A DNA stretch of 23,841 nucleotides, taken from assembly GCA_040255445.1 (NCBI GenBank), contig JBDZUZ010000046.1, positions 1 to 23,841 of the forward strand, in the 5' to 3' direction. Origin of the DNA: JBDZUZ01 sp040255445 (GTDB lineage Bacteria; Planctomycetota; Phycisphaerae; Phycisphaerales; UBA1924). Numbering within the stretch: position 1 is the first letter of the stretch; every line of letters begins with the position of its first letter. The notes beneath the pieces are model-generated. The model saw only the letters and a program-made list of their open reading frames with translations. It was not told the origin of the DNA and did not search any database. Made by a program: the position numbers and the translations under genes. Of the stretch, positions 7,307-14,972 are shown one piece after another.

Positions 7307-9034
7307 TCATCTCGCCTCTTCGTCTTCCTCCGCCAGCATCTTCAGAATCCCGCTCGCGTACTCATCATCCGGATCGATCTCGACGACCGCGCGGAGTTGT
7401 TCGACCGCTTCGGTCTGGCGGCCCAGGCCGTTGAGGACGAAGGCGAGGTTTTTGCGGGCGACCAGGTCGTCGGGCGTGTCGTTGACGATCGCTTCGAGGA
7501 GGGCGAGGGCTTCTTCGTAGCGTTCGAGCTCGGCGAGTGTGACGGCCAGGTGCCAGCGGGCGACCGTGTCCTGCGGGCTGATCGCGAGTGAATCGCGGAG
7601 CGCGTTGACGGCCTCGTCCATGCGGCCCAGCCGCGTGAGCGCCACGCCGCGGAGCCCGGGAGCCCAGGCCTCGGCGGGGAAGAGCCAGGCGGCGGCCGCG
7701 GCGACCTCCTCCGCGGCGGTGGGTTCGCGGTCGAGCAGCACTTCGATCAGGTTGATCCACAGGCCGCGTTCCTCGGGGTCGGCGGGGCTCGAAAGCATCG
7801 CGATCGCATCGGTGTAGTCGCCGCGTTCGGCCAGCAGCATCACCAGGTCAGCGCGGCCGCCGGGCATCTGTGGGTCGCGGGCGCGGGCCTCTTCGAAGAA
7901 GGCCGCCGCGCGATCGAACCGGCCGCGGCGTTTCTCGAGAACGCCCAGCAGCCGCACGTTCCAGTCGTACCACGGGTCGAGTCGCAGGCTCTCGCGGTAC
8001 GCGGATTCGGCCTCATCGGGTCGGTCCTGGAGCATGAGTTCGACGCCGAGGCTCGAGTGGCCCTTGGGGTCGGCGGGCTCGAACTCGAGATACTCGCGGA
8101 CGAGCTTCTCGGCCTCCTCGTGCCGGCCGAGGTTGGAGAGGACGACCGCGAGTTCGTAGTACGCGCAGCTGTGCTCGGGCTCGAGTTCGAGGTGGCGGCG
8201 GTAACTGACCTCGGCTTCTTCGTAGCGGCTCGTGGCCGCGTAGGCGCGGCCGAGGTTGTAGTGCGGCATCGGGTGCGATTCATCGAGGTCGCGGGCCTTC
8301 TCGAAGGCCTCGATCGCGGCGTCCATCCGTCCGGCCTGCGCGCTCACGATGCCCAGGTTGTCCCACGCCCAGCAGCTCTCGGGCTCGAGGTCGGTGACGC
8401 GGAGCATGCACTCGATCGCGCCGTCGTGGTCGCCCTCGCGGGAGCGGAGCACGCCGAGGAGGAAGACCGGGTCCGCGTAGTCGTCGTCGGCCGCGATGGC
8501 TTTCTCGAGTTCCTCGATCGCCTCCTTGTTGCGGCCGGTCATGCTGAGCGCGACGCCCAGGTTGCGGTGGATCAAGGGGTGACCGCCGCCCGCGGCCGCG
8601 GCGACCTTGAGCTGCTGGATGCCCGATTCGAGGCTGCCGGACTGGATGAGGCAGAGGCCCAGGTTCGTGCGGGCGGGGACGTTCTCGCCGTCGAGCTGCA
8701 CGGCCTTGGTGAAGGCGGTGGTGGCGGCGTCGATGTCGCCACGTTCGTAGGCGATGACGGCCTCGTTGTAGGCATCGTGCGTTTCGCTCTCGGCGAGCTC
8801 GGCGGGGTAGAGGTCGAAGAGGCCGTGTTCCAGGGCTTCGTGTCCGAAACCCATCGGCCCGCCGCGGCTGGTGCAGTGGCGTTCCTGGTAGGGCTCGGGT
8901 TTGTGCGCGGGGTCGCGGGGCGGGAGGCCCAGGTCGGAGGGCGAGTCCGACGGCTGGTGCGCATCCCGCGGCAGCGCGGGTTCGGTGTTGTCGGGATCGG
9001 GGCCGTTCTCCGGCGGCCCCTGGTCATCGTGCAT
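7307..9034 (-). CDS. Tetratricopeptide repeat protein (575 aa)
   Basis: About twelve consecutive TPR units span roughly residues 85-570, with the usual spacing of conserved small and aromatic residues (for example ARTNLGLCLIQSG, PHYNLGRAYAATSRYEEAE, ARKNLAFVLNGLGRQTEAVE). The first 60 residues are Pro/Asp-rich and probably disordered. There is no signal peptide or membrane segment, so it is likely cytoplasmic. TPR arrays mediate protein-protein contacts, and no catalytic domain is present. The ATG at 9034 has a GAGAGA-containing purine-rich stretch upstream. The gene begins 47 bp after the stop of the acyl-CoA carboxylase gene on the same strand, so the two may be co-transcribed. A role as scaffold for the acyl-CoA enzymes is speculation. 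It ends 24 bp from a convergent gene, with no evident terminator between them. Confidence 0.88.
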   Translation of the reverse strand: MHDDQGPPENGPDPDNTEPALPRDAHQPSDSPSDLGLPPRDPAHKPEPYQERHCTSRGGPMGFGHEALEHGLFDLYPAELAESETHDAYNEAVIAYERGDIDAATTAFTKAVQLDGENVPARTNLGLCLIQSGSLESGIQQLKVAAAAGGGHPLIHRNLGVALSMTGRNKEAIEELEKAIAADDDYADPVFLLGVLRSREGDHDGAIECMLRVTDLEPESCWAWDNLGIVSAQAGRMDAAIEAFEKARDLDESHPMPHYNLGRAYAATSRYEEAEVSYRRHLELEPEHSCAYYELAVVLSNLGRHEEAEKLVREYLEFEPADPKGHSSLGVELMLQDRPDEAESAYRESLRLDPWYDWNVRLLGVLEKRRGRFDRAAAFFEEARARDPQMPGGRADLVMLLAERGDYTDAIAMLSSPADPEERGLWINLIEVLLDREPTAAEEVAAAAAWLFPAEAWAPGLRGVALTRLGRMDEAVNALRDSLAISPQDTVARWHLAVTLAELERYEEALALLEAIVNDTPDDLVARKNLAFVLNGLGRQTEAVEQLRAVVEIDPDDEYASGILKMLAEEDEEAR

Positions 9035-9081
9035 GTGCGTTCTCTCTCACCCTCGCGGTCTTCTATCGCGGCGATCCGGCA

Positions 9082-10869
9082 TCAGGTCTGCAGCACGCCA
9101 GTCTTGAAGTCTTTGCTGTAGTCCCAGCCCTGCGCGGCGGCTTCGAGGGCGGCGATCAGTTCTTCGCGGGTCTGGTGCGGCTCGATGATGCGGTCGACCC
9201 AGCCGCGGGCCGCGCCGTGGCGGATGTCGGCCTGTTCGGTGTAGCTGGCGTGCACCGCGGCGAGGATCTGCTTGTGCGTTGCCTCATCGATTGATTCGCC
9301 CTTCTTCTTGCGGCTGGCTTCTTCGATGGTGGCGAGGACGCCTGTGGCCTGGTTCGCGCCCATCACCGCGCACTTGGCGCCCGGCCAGGCGAAGGCGAGG
9401 AACTGGTCGAACGCGCGGCCGCACATCGCGTAGTTGCCCGCGCCGTAGCTGCCGCCGGTGACGACGACGATCTTGGGGACGATGCAGTTGCTCATCGCGT
9501 TGACCATCTTGGCCCCGGCGCGGATGATGCCGCCCTGCTCGCTGTCGCGGCCGACCATGAAGCCGGTGGTGTCGTGCAGGAAGATCAGCGGGATCTTGCG
9601 CTGGTTGCAGTCCATGATGAAGCGGGCGGCCTTGTCGGCGCTGTCGTCGTAGATCACGCCGGGCATCTGGACCGCTTTGCTGGGGCCCGCCTTGCCGCCG
9701 GCCATGGTGCGCTGGACGAGTTTCTTCTGGTTGGCGACGATGCCGCAGGGGTGACCGCCGATCTTGGCGTAGCCGCAGACCAGCGACTGCCCGTACTCGG
9801 CTTTGTACTCATCGAAGTCGGGAGCGAGTGACTCGTGGCCGTCGCTGTTGGGGACAGCGCGGGCGTCGACCAGCGTTGCGATGATGTCTTTGGCGTCGTA
9901 CTGCGCGCCGGGCTTATCGGTGAAGATGTCGTAGATCTTGTCGGCGGACACGAAGCTCGCAACGCCCGCGGCCGCGTTCGTCTCCTTCGCGCCGGGGTAC
10001 TTCGCGGCGAGCGAGCGCAGCCGCTCGATGCAGGCATCATCATCCTTTTCGCGGAAGTCGATGGTGCCGGAGATCTGGGCGTGCATCTGCGCGCCGCCAA
10101 GCTCTTCATCCGTGACTTCCTGGCCGATCGCGGCCTTCACCAGCGCCTGGCCCGCCAGGTAGAGGCCCGAGCCTTCGGTCATCAACAGCGTGTCGCAGAG
10201 CACGGGCAGATACCCGCCGCCGGCAACACAGAAGCCCATGATCGCGGCGATCTGCGGGATGCCATCGGCGGAGATCACCGCGTTGTTGCGGAAGATGCGG
10301 CCGAAGTCGTCGGTGTCGGGGAAGACATCTTCCTGGAGCGGCAGGAACACGCCGGCGGAGTCGACGAGGTAGATGAGCGGCAGCCGCGCCATCATCGCAA
10401 CGTGCTGGGCGCGGATGATCTTCTTGCAGGTCATCGGGAAGAAAGCGCCCGCCTTCACGGTGGCATCGTTGGCGATGATCATGCAGCGGCGGCCCTGCAC
10501 GAGGCCGATGCCGGTGACTACGCCCGCCGCGGGAGCCCCGCCGTGCTCACCGTACATGCCGAAGGCGGACCAGAGGCCGAGCTCCTGGAAGTTGGGGATC
10601 TCGGCGGCGTGGACATCGCCGGCCCCCACACCCGTGCCGGGCTTTGCGCTCTCCACCGGATCGACCAGCTTCGCTACCCGTTCGCGGGCGGTGAGGCGGC
10701 CCTTGGCGTGCTGCCGCTCGATCGCCTTGGCCCCGCCGCCAGCGCGGATCGCCGCGGCCTGCCTGGCGTACTCCGCGGCGGTGGCCTTGAGGCCGCCCGC
10801 GGGCGCTCCGCCCGCCGCCGAAGCCCCGCTGCCTGCCGGTGATCCCTTCTCCTGCATCGTCGTTCCCAT
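9082..10869 (-). CDS. Acyl-CoA carboxylase, carboxyltransferase (beta) subunit (595 aa)
   Basis: Carboxyltransferase that moves CO2 from carboxybiotin to an acyl-CoA; a 3-methylcrotonyl-CoA carboxylase role fits best. The N-domain has ERQHAKGRLTARERVAKLVD (51-70), characteristic of the family, and GFCVAGGGYLPVLCD (212-226) with the oxyanion-forming glycines. LYLAGQALVKAAIGQEV follows, as in MCC beta subunits. The C-domain has FLHDTTGFMVG and GGSYGAGNYAMCGRAFDQFL. Full length includes a low-complexity Ala/Gly N-terminus of about 30 residues. I chose the ATG at 10869; an in-frame ATG 12 bp downstream is nearly as good. A -10-like TACGCT lies 8 nt before this ATG. HMG-CoA lyase and a methylglutaconyl-CoA hydratase-like gene nearby support leucine/isovalerate catabolism. 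The biotin carboxylase partner is absent from the window. Propionyl- or geranyl-CoA cannot be excluded as substrate. Confidence 0.93.
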   Translation of the reverse strand: MGTTMQEKGSPAGSGASAAGGAPAGGLKATAAEYARQAAAIRAGGGAKAIERQHAKGRLTARERVAKLVDPVESAKPGTGVGAGDVHAAEIPNFQELGLWSAFGMYGEHGGAPAAGVVTGIGLVQGRRCMIIANDATVKAGAFFPMTCKKIIRAQHVAMMARLPLIYLVDSAGVFLPLQEDVFPDTDDFGRIFRNNAVISADGIPQIAAIMGFCVAGGGYLPVLCDTLLMTEGSGLYLAGQALVKAAIGQEVTDEELGGAQMHAQISGTIDFREKDDDACIERLRSLAAKYPGAKETNAAAGVASFVSADKIYDIFTDKPGAQYDAKDIIATLVDARAVPNSDGHESLAPDFDEYKAEYGQSLVCGYAKIGGHPCGIVANQKKLVQRTMAGGKAGPSKAVQMPGVIYDDSADKAARFIMDCNQRKIPLIFLHDTTGFMVGRDSEQGGIIRAGAKMVNAMSNCIVPKIVVVTGGSYGAGNYAMCGRAFDQFLAFAWPGAKCAVMGANQATGVLATIEEASRKKKGESIDEATHKQILAAVHASYTEQADIRHGAARGWVDRIIEPHQTREELIAALEAAAQGWDYSKDFKTGVLQT

Positions 10870-10877
10870 AGGGCCCA

Positions 10878-10883
10878 AGCGTA
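10878..10883 (-). promoter_or_regulatory. -10-like element for acyl-CoA carboxylase gene
   Basis: Minus-strand GG-TACGCT ends 8 nt before the ATG at 10869, another case of a TANNNT hexamer abutting a start codon. No convincing -35 is seen. Confidence 0.35.
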
Positions 10884-10975
10884 CCGGACTGGCCCGGTTC
10901 GGTCTGGCCGGGGCCCGGCGGGTTTCCGCATGGGGTGGCGTTCCGCGTTGCATTCCGCGCCGGCCGGGCGTCCGG

Positions 10976-10981
10976 TATTCT
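10976..10981 (+). promoter_or_regulatory. -10-like element for amine oxidase gene
   Basis: GG-TATTCT (5 of 6 matches to TATAAT) lies 28 nt before the ATG at 11010, leaving a short leader that contains the GGGGGGA ribosome-binding sequence. No -35 hexamer at normal spacing is seen. The 140-bp region also carries the divergent carboxylase promoter. Confidence 0.4.
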
Positions 10982-11009
10982 GAACCCCAATCAATCCGGG
11001 GGGATCCAC

Positions 11010-12533
11010 ATGGCACGATCGCTGCTCGCCCGTCTCGCGCAGTCGCACACCGACCGCGAACTCCTGCTCTCGCGTCGTCAGGTTCTCAAAGCGGGTAGCG
11101 CTGCGGCGGCTTCGCTGATGCTCGCGAGCTGCGCCGGGCCGGCGAAGAAGCGAGCGGCGAGGAGCGGGGCCGGGCCGCGGGTCGTCGTGATCGGCGGCGG
11201 GTTCTCGGGACTCGCCGCGGCGTACGAATTGCAGCACATGGGGTGCAGCGTGACGGTGCTCGAGGCCCGCGGCCGCGTGGGCGGACGGGTGTTGTCCTTC
11301 ACGGATTTCGTGCCCGGCGCGGTGATCGAGGGCGGGGGCGAATTGGTCGGCGCGAATCACCCGTTGTGGAACGCGTACGCCGCGCGGTTTGGGCTGGGCT
11401 TCCGCGATGTCACCGAGGAGGAGGGCGAAGCGCCGATCATCCTCGATGGCCGGATGCTCACCGCGGCGGAATCCGATGCGATCTGGGAAGAGCTCGAAGC
11501 CGGGATGGCCGTGCTCAACGATGAAGCCCGGCCGATCGATGCGCTGCGGCCGTGGCGCTCGCCGGGCGCCGACAGGATCGATGAGACGACGGTGGCCGCG
11601 TGGGTTTCGCGGCAGGAACTGAGCGACATCGCGAAGCACGCGCTCGCGGTGGAGTTCGAGGCCAACAACGGCGTGGATCCCGCGAAGCAGAGCCACCTGG
11701 CGAACCTGGCGCAGATCAGCGGCGGGGGTGTTGAGGACTACTGGACGCAGAGCGAGGTGTACCGCTGCTTCCAGGGAAACCAGGCGCTGGCTTTCGCGCT
11801 CGCGCGGGCGATCGGTGAAGGCAACATCCGTTTCAAGACACCCGCGAAGTCCATCAGAGTCAGCGCGGATGGCGCATTGGTCGAGACCGCCGCGGGCGAG
11901 ATGATCGAGTGCGATGCGGTGGTGCTGTCCGCGCCGCCATCGGTGTGGGACCGCATCGAGATCCAGCGTGATGATGCAGCGCCGACGCTGCCGCGGCCGC
12001 AGATGGGTCTCAACTTGAAATTCCTGTCGCACCTGCGGCGGTCGGTGTGGCGCGACCACGCCCGGGGCCCCTTCAGTCTCACCGACACGATCTCCTCCAT
12101 GACGTGGGACGGCACGGACAATCAGCCCCGCGCTGGCGCTGCATCGCTGCACAGTTTCTCCGGCGGCCGGGGCGCTGCCGAAGCGCTGGCGGCAACACCC
12201 GCGGAACGAAACAACAAGTACGCGGCGATCCTGGAGCAGCTCTACCCCGGCTACCAGCGTGAACTCGTATCGACGCGCTTCATGGCGTGGCCCGCCGAGG
12301 AATGGACGAAGGCGGGTTACTGCTTCCCCGCGCCCGGCGAACTGACCACGATCTATCCGCTCCTCGATGCCGACCACGGCCGCCTCGCGCTGGCGGGTGA
12401 GCACATGTGCCCGGCGTTCATTGGCTACATGGAGGGGGCCCTGCAGAGCGGCAACGCCGCGGCGGCCCGGGTGGGGGCGATGCTCGGTGTGGCGCCGGCG
12501 GCGGTCGAGCAGACCGAGCTCGCCCCGGCGTGA
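11010..12533 (+). CDS. Tat-exported lipoprotein, FAD-dependent amine oxidase family (507 aa)
   Basis: Flavin amine oxidoreductase (MAO / L-amino-acid oxidase fold) that probably oxidises an amine outside the cytoplasm. The N-terminus carries a twin-arginine motif SRRQVLKAG (21-29), a hydrophobic stretch and a lipobox LASC with Cys41, so it should be folded with FAD, exported by Tat and lipid-anchored. The dinucleotide-binding motif is VVVIGGGFSGLAAAYEL (58-74), then VTVLEARGRVGGRV (81-94) with Glu85 expected to bind the FAD ribose. The C-terminal FAD-contact block is ALAGEHMCPAFIGYMEGAL. The ATG at 11010 is preceded by GGGGGGA at good distance and places the Tat motif correctly. An upstream start would bury the signal. 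The gene is divergent from the carboxylase. The substrate cannot be predicted. Confidence 0.9.
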   Translation: MARSLLARLAQSHTDRELLLSRRQVLKAGSAAAASLMLASCAGPAKKRAARSGAGPRVVVIGGGFSGLAAAYELQHMGCSVTVLEARGRVGGRVLSFTDFVPGAVIEGGGELVGANHPLWNAYAARFGLGFRDVTEEEGEAPIILDGRMLTAAESDAIWEELEAGMAVLNDEARPIDALRPWRSPGADRIDETTVAAWVSRQELSDIAKHALAVEFEANNGVDPAKQSHLANLAQISGGGVEDYWTQSEVYRCFQGNQALAFALARAIGEGNIRFKTPAKSIRVSADGALVETAAGEMIECDAVVLSAPPSVWDRIEIQRDDAAPTLPRPQMGLNLKFLSHLRRSVWRDHARGPFSLTDTISSMTWDGTDNQPRAGAASLHSFSGGRGAAEALAATPAERNNKYAAILEQLYPGYQRELVSTRFMAWPAEEWTKAGYCFPAPGELTTIYPLLDADHGRLALAGEHMCPAFIGYMEGALQSGNAAAARVGAMLGVAPAAVEQTELAPA

Positions 12534-12556
12534 GTCGATAACCGCGGCGGGACCCG

Positions 12557-12868
12557 ATGGGCACGGCGGCTGATGGCTCGCGCATGATCATCCGGACGGT
12601 GGGAACGACGACCTTTCCCGCCGTCAACAGAGTTTCGCCGACCGTCACAACTCTGGTGATGGCAGAAAATGTTCCGTTGACAACCGTTACGGCTCTCGTG
12701 ACGACCGTTTTTGTTCCCGCAACGACCGTTGCAGCTCTTGTGACGGCAGAAAAAACTCCCGCGACGGTCGTTGCAACTCCTGCAACTGCGGCCAATTGCG
12801 CAAGAACCGCCGCCCCCGCCCCCCGCCGCGGCATCAGCGCCTCCCCACGTGACCACGCGGCCACGTGA
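12557..12868 (+). CDS. Doubtful small ORF containing 14-residue repeats (103 aa)
   Basis: An ATG-initiated frame runs through the 42-bp array and reads it as 14-residue repeats: TVTTLVMAENVPLT, TVTALVTTVFVPAT and TVAALVTAEKTPAT. Several conserved residues (Val2, Leu5, Pro12, Thr14) are encoded by different synonymous codons between copies, which would fit selection on protein sequence. Against it: there is no clear ribosome-binding site, third-position base use is unlike the GC-rich neighbours, and two minus-strand frames are also open across the array (one reading it as Cys-rich repeats), as expected because 42 is divisible by three. No family is recognised. Confidence 0.2.
   Translation: MGTAADGSRMIIRTVGTTTFPAVNRVSPTVTTLVMAENVPLTTVTALVTTVFVPATTVAALVTAEKTPATVVATPATAANCARTAAPAPRRGISASPRDHAAT
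12639..12764. repeat. 42-bp degenerate tandem repeat, three units
   Basis: Three contiguous 42-bp units occupy 12639-12680, 12681-12722 and 12723-12764, each starting near CRACCGT and ending YSMR-like. By hand alignment, units 1 and 3 match at 31 of 42 positions and units 2 and 3 at 28 of 42. A partial fourth unit (from 12765, starting CGGTCGTTGCAACTCC) and possibly one before 12639 extend the array. Unit 2 has a T-run where units 1 and 3 have an A-run. GCAACGACCGTTGC (12719-12732) is itself an inverted repeat (GCAACG/CGTTGC) and is nearly complementary to GCGACGGTCGTTGC (12761-12774). With no spacers, this is not a CRISPR array. Confidence 0.7.
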
Positions 12869-12872
12869 CCAC
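12845..12872. repeat. Two 12-bp direct repeats containing CACGTG
   Basis: CCACGTGACCAC occurs at 12845-12856 and 12861-12872, 16 nt apart, with a partial third copy (CGACCAC) at 12874-12880. Each copy contains the palindrome CACGTG. They lie about 80-100 bp upstream of the predicted recA promoter and could be regulator-binding sites. Confidence 0.5.
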
Positions 12873-12902
12873 TCGACCACTTTTCCACATCTGCCCGCGC
12901 CA

Positions 12903-12920
12903 CTGACACCCCTATGTCAG
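12903..12920. promoter_or_regulatory. Interrupted palindrome upstream of recA, operator candidate
   Basis: CTGACA and TGTCAG form a perfect 6-bp inverted repeat separated by 6 nt. It ends 29 nt before the predicted -35 hexamer. Its size suits a dimeric repressor or activator. It does not match the E. coli or Bacillus LexA consensus, and no LexA gene is in the window, so a link to SOS control is a guess. Confidence 0.35.
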
Positions 12921-12949
12921 CCGATCGCACCCCAATCGCTTCCCGCACA

Positions 12950-12978
12950 TTGACGACCTGTTTGGGCTCTGGTACCGT
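12950..12978 (+). promoter_or_regulatory. Probable sigma70-type promoter of recA
   Basis: TTGACG (12950-12955) and TACCGT (12973-12978) are separated by 17 nt. The -35 matches consensus at 5 of 6 positions. The -10 is preceded by TGG, giving an extended -10 TGNTANNNT. It predicts a leader of about 143 nt before the recA ATG at 13128. Confidence 0.55.
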
Positions 12979-13127
12979 CTCCCCCGTCGGGCTCGCGACC
13001 AGCATCGCCCCCGACCCCCACCGGTCCGGGCCACTGTCGGCCCCCGGGGAGGACCCCATGCTGGATGGTCGGGCGACCTCCGTTCCGGCGGCGGCCACGC
13101 ACGACAGATTTCAGAAAGGCCATACCC

Positions 13128-14249
<1,122 letters not shown>

Positions 14250-14282
14250 GCAGGAAGAGGGAGAGAGGGAGGGGAGGATCGT

Positions 14283-14336
14283 CGCAGCGCTGGCCCCGCC
14301 GCCGGGTGGTTGGCAGCACGTCGGATCAGCGCTGCG
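14283..14336 (+). other. 10-bp inverted repeat in the recA 3' region
   Basis: CGCAGCGCTG (14283-14292) and CAGCGCTGCG (14327-14336) are perfect inverted repeats with a 34-nt GC-rich loop. They lie between the recA stop and its terminator, so the recA 3' end is probably highly structured. Confidence 0.45.
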
Positions 14337-14346
14337 GCGAACCCAG

Positions 14347-14397
14347 CGGCCGGCACACTCTCCGGAGGGGGAGGGCGTGCCGGCCGTTTCTGTTTTT
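14347..14397 (+). terminator. Rho-independent terminator of recA
   Basis: CGGCCGGCAC (14347-14356) pairs perfectly with GTGCCGGCCG (14377-14386). An inner CTCTCC/GGGGAG stem is possible, and TTTCTGTTTTTG follows. It sits about 100 bp after the recA stop codon. Confidence 0.8.
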
Positions 14398-14438
14398 GCG
14401 GGTCTGTCTTTTGGGACCCGGCGACGAACCCCGGCGCG

Positions 14439-14467
14439 TTGTCCAAGGGTTGAGGACCGGCTACTGT
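14439..14467 (+). promoter_or_regulatory. Promoter of tRNA-Leu
   Basis: TTGTCC (14439-14444) and TACTGT (14462-14467) are separated by exactly 17 nt. Predicted transcription start is about 8-10 nt before the mature tRNA 5' end at 14483. The gene thus appears to be transcribed on its own. Confidence 0.6.
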
Positions 14468-14482
14468 TCCCGCCCAGTTCTT

Positions 14483-14566
14483 GCGGCTGTGGCGGAATTG
14501 GCAGACGCGCTAGATTCAGGTTCTAGTGGGGTAACACCCGTGGAGGTTCGACTCCTCTCAGCCGCA
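14483..14566 (+). tRNA. tRNA-Leu, anticodon CAG
   Basis: It reads CUG leucine codons. The acceptor stem GCGGCTG (14483-14489) pairs perfectly with CAGCCGC (14559-14565), with discriminator A14566. The anticodon stem CTAGA/TCTAG (14510-14514, 14522-14526) encloses the loop TTCAGGT with anticodon CAG at 14517-14519. A long variable arm of class II type (GGGGTAACACCC) is present. The T-arm has stem GGAGG/CCTCT with one G-U pair and the loop TTCGACT. The 3' CCA is not encoded. Confidence 0.97.
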
Positions 14567-14577
14567 CTTGATCGCAG

Positions 14578-14614
14578 AAGGACCCGCCCGATGACGGCGG
14601 GTCCTTTGCTTTTT
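14578..14614 (+). terminator. Rho-independent terminator after tRNA-Leu
   Basis: GGACCCGCC (14580-14588) pairs with GGCGGGTCC (14596-14604). Two flanking A-T pairs lengthen the stem to 11 bp with a 7-nt loop, and TTTGCTTTTT follows. It begins 12 nt after the mature tRNA end. Confidence 0.88.
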
Positions 14615-14706
14615 GGAGCGGGCGGGGCCGGCCGGGCGCGATCGGCCGGGCCTGTCGGTTCGGCCGCGGAGACCCGCGGGTGTGGTACGCTCGGGTGATT
14701 GAAACA

Positions 14707-14731
14707 CGCCCGCCGCGGATGGCGGCGGGCG
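14707..14731 (+). other. Strong hairpin just before a ribosome-binding site
   Basis: CGCCCGCCGC (14707-14716) and GCGGCGGGCG (14722-14731) form a perfect 10-bp all-GC stem with a GGATG loop. The ribosome-binding sequence GGAAAGGAAG starts within 3 nt of it. An extended -10 TGGTACGCT ends at 14691, so the hairpin would sit close to the 5' end of the mRNA, where it could stabilise the transcript or modulate translation. Confidence 0.4.
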
Positions 14732-14747
14732 CGGAAAGGAAGCATCG

Positions 14748-14972
14748 ATGCTCGAGACCAAAGAAGAAAAGATCAAACTGGGCGTGGGCGTGGGCATCCT
14801 GGTCCTCGCCATCGTCCTGATCATCTGGCAGTTCATGCCCGATGGCCCACCCCCGGGCACGGTGGCCGGTCCGGACAGCAGCCAGTACCAGCCCGCCGAT
14901 GCAGCGCCGGATGCGCCGCCGGTGCAGGGCGGCCGCCGCGTGGCGCCGGGCGTCAACCCTTCGGGCTCCTGA
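14748..14972 (+). CDS. Small single-pass membrane protein (74 aa)
   Basis: Unknown function. A short charged N-terminus (MLETKEEKIK) is followed by one transmembrane segment (LGVGVGILVLAIVLIIWQF, about 11-29) and a Pro/Gly/Ala-rich tail of about 45 residues, probably extracytoplasmic and unstructured. The ATG at 14748 has a strong AAGGAAG ribosome-binding sequence 6-7 nt upstream, better than most genes here, which supports it being real. It ends directly against the GTG of the RNase HII-like gene, so the two are likely co-transcribed. Confidence 0.75.
   Translation: MLETKEEKIKLGVGVGILVLAIVLIIWQFMPDGPPPGTVAGPDSSQYQPADAAPDAPPVQGGRRVAPGVNPSGS

Larger units (their letters stand above)
12534..13127. 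other. 594-bp intergenic region between amine oxidase and recA
   Basis: No recognised protein is encoded here. The stretch holds a degenerate 42-bp tandem repeat (12639-12764, with weaker flanking copies), two 12-bp direct repeats (12845-12856, 12861-12872), an inverted repeat (12903-12920) and the probable recA promoter (12950-12978). The repeat part is visibly richer in A/T than the genes around it, with runs such as AAAAAA and TTTTT. No terminator for the amine oxidase gene is evident. Confidence 0.7.

Noticed and set aside
10674..12404. 576-codon minus-strand frame opposite the amine oxidase
   Set aside because: Antisense to a gene with complete Tat, lipobox and FAD motifs; no protein-like features of its own.
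12597..12806. CRISPR array
   Set aside because: Units are contiguous, degenerate and without spacers, and no cas gene is near.
13065..13127. Upstream in-frame start for recA
   Set aside because: It would add an Arg-rich stretch unlike RecA. The ATG at 13128 has its own AAAGG site.
14700..14745. FMN riboswitch upstream of ribD
   Set aside because: Only a simple GC hairpin is seen. I find no conserved RFN-element blocks before the operon.
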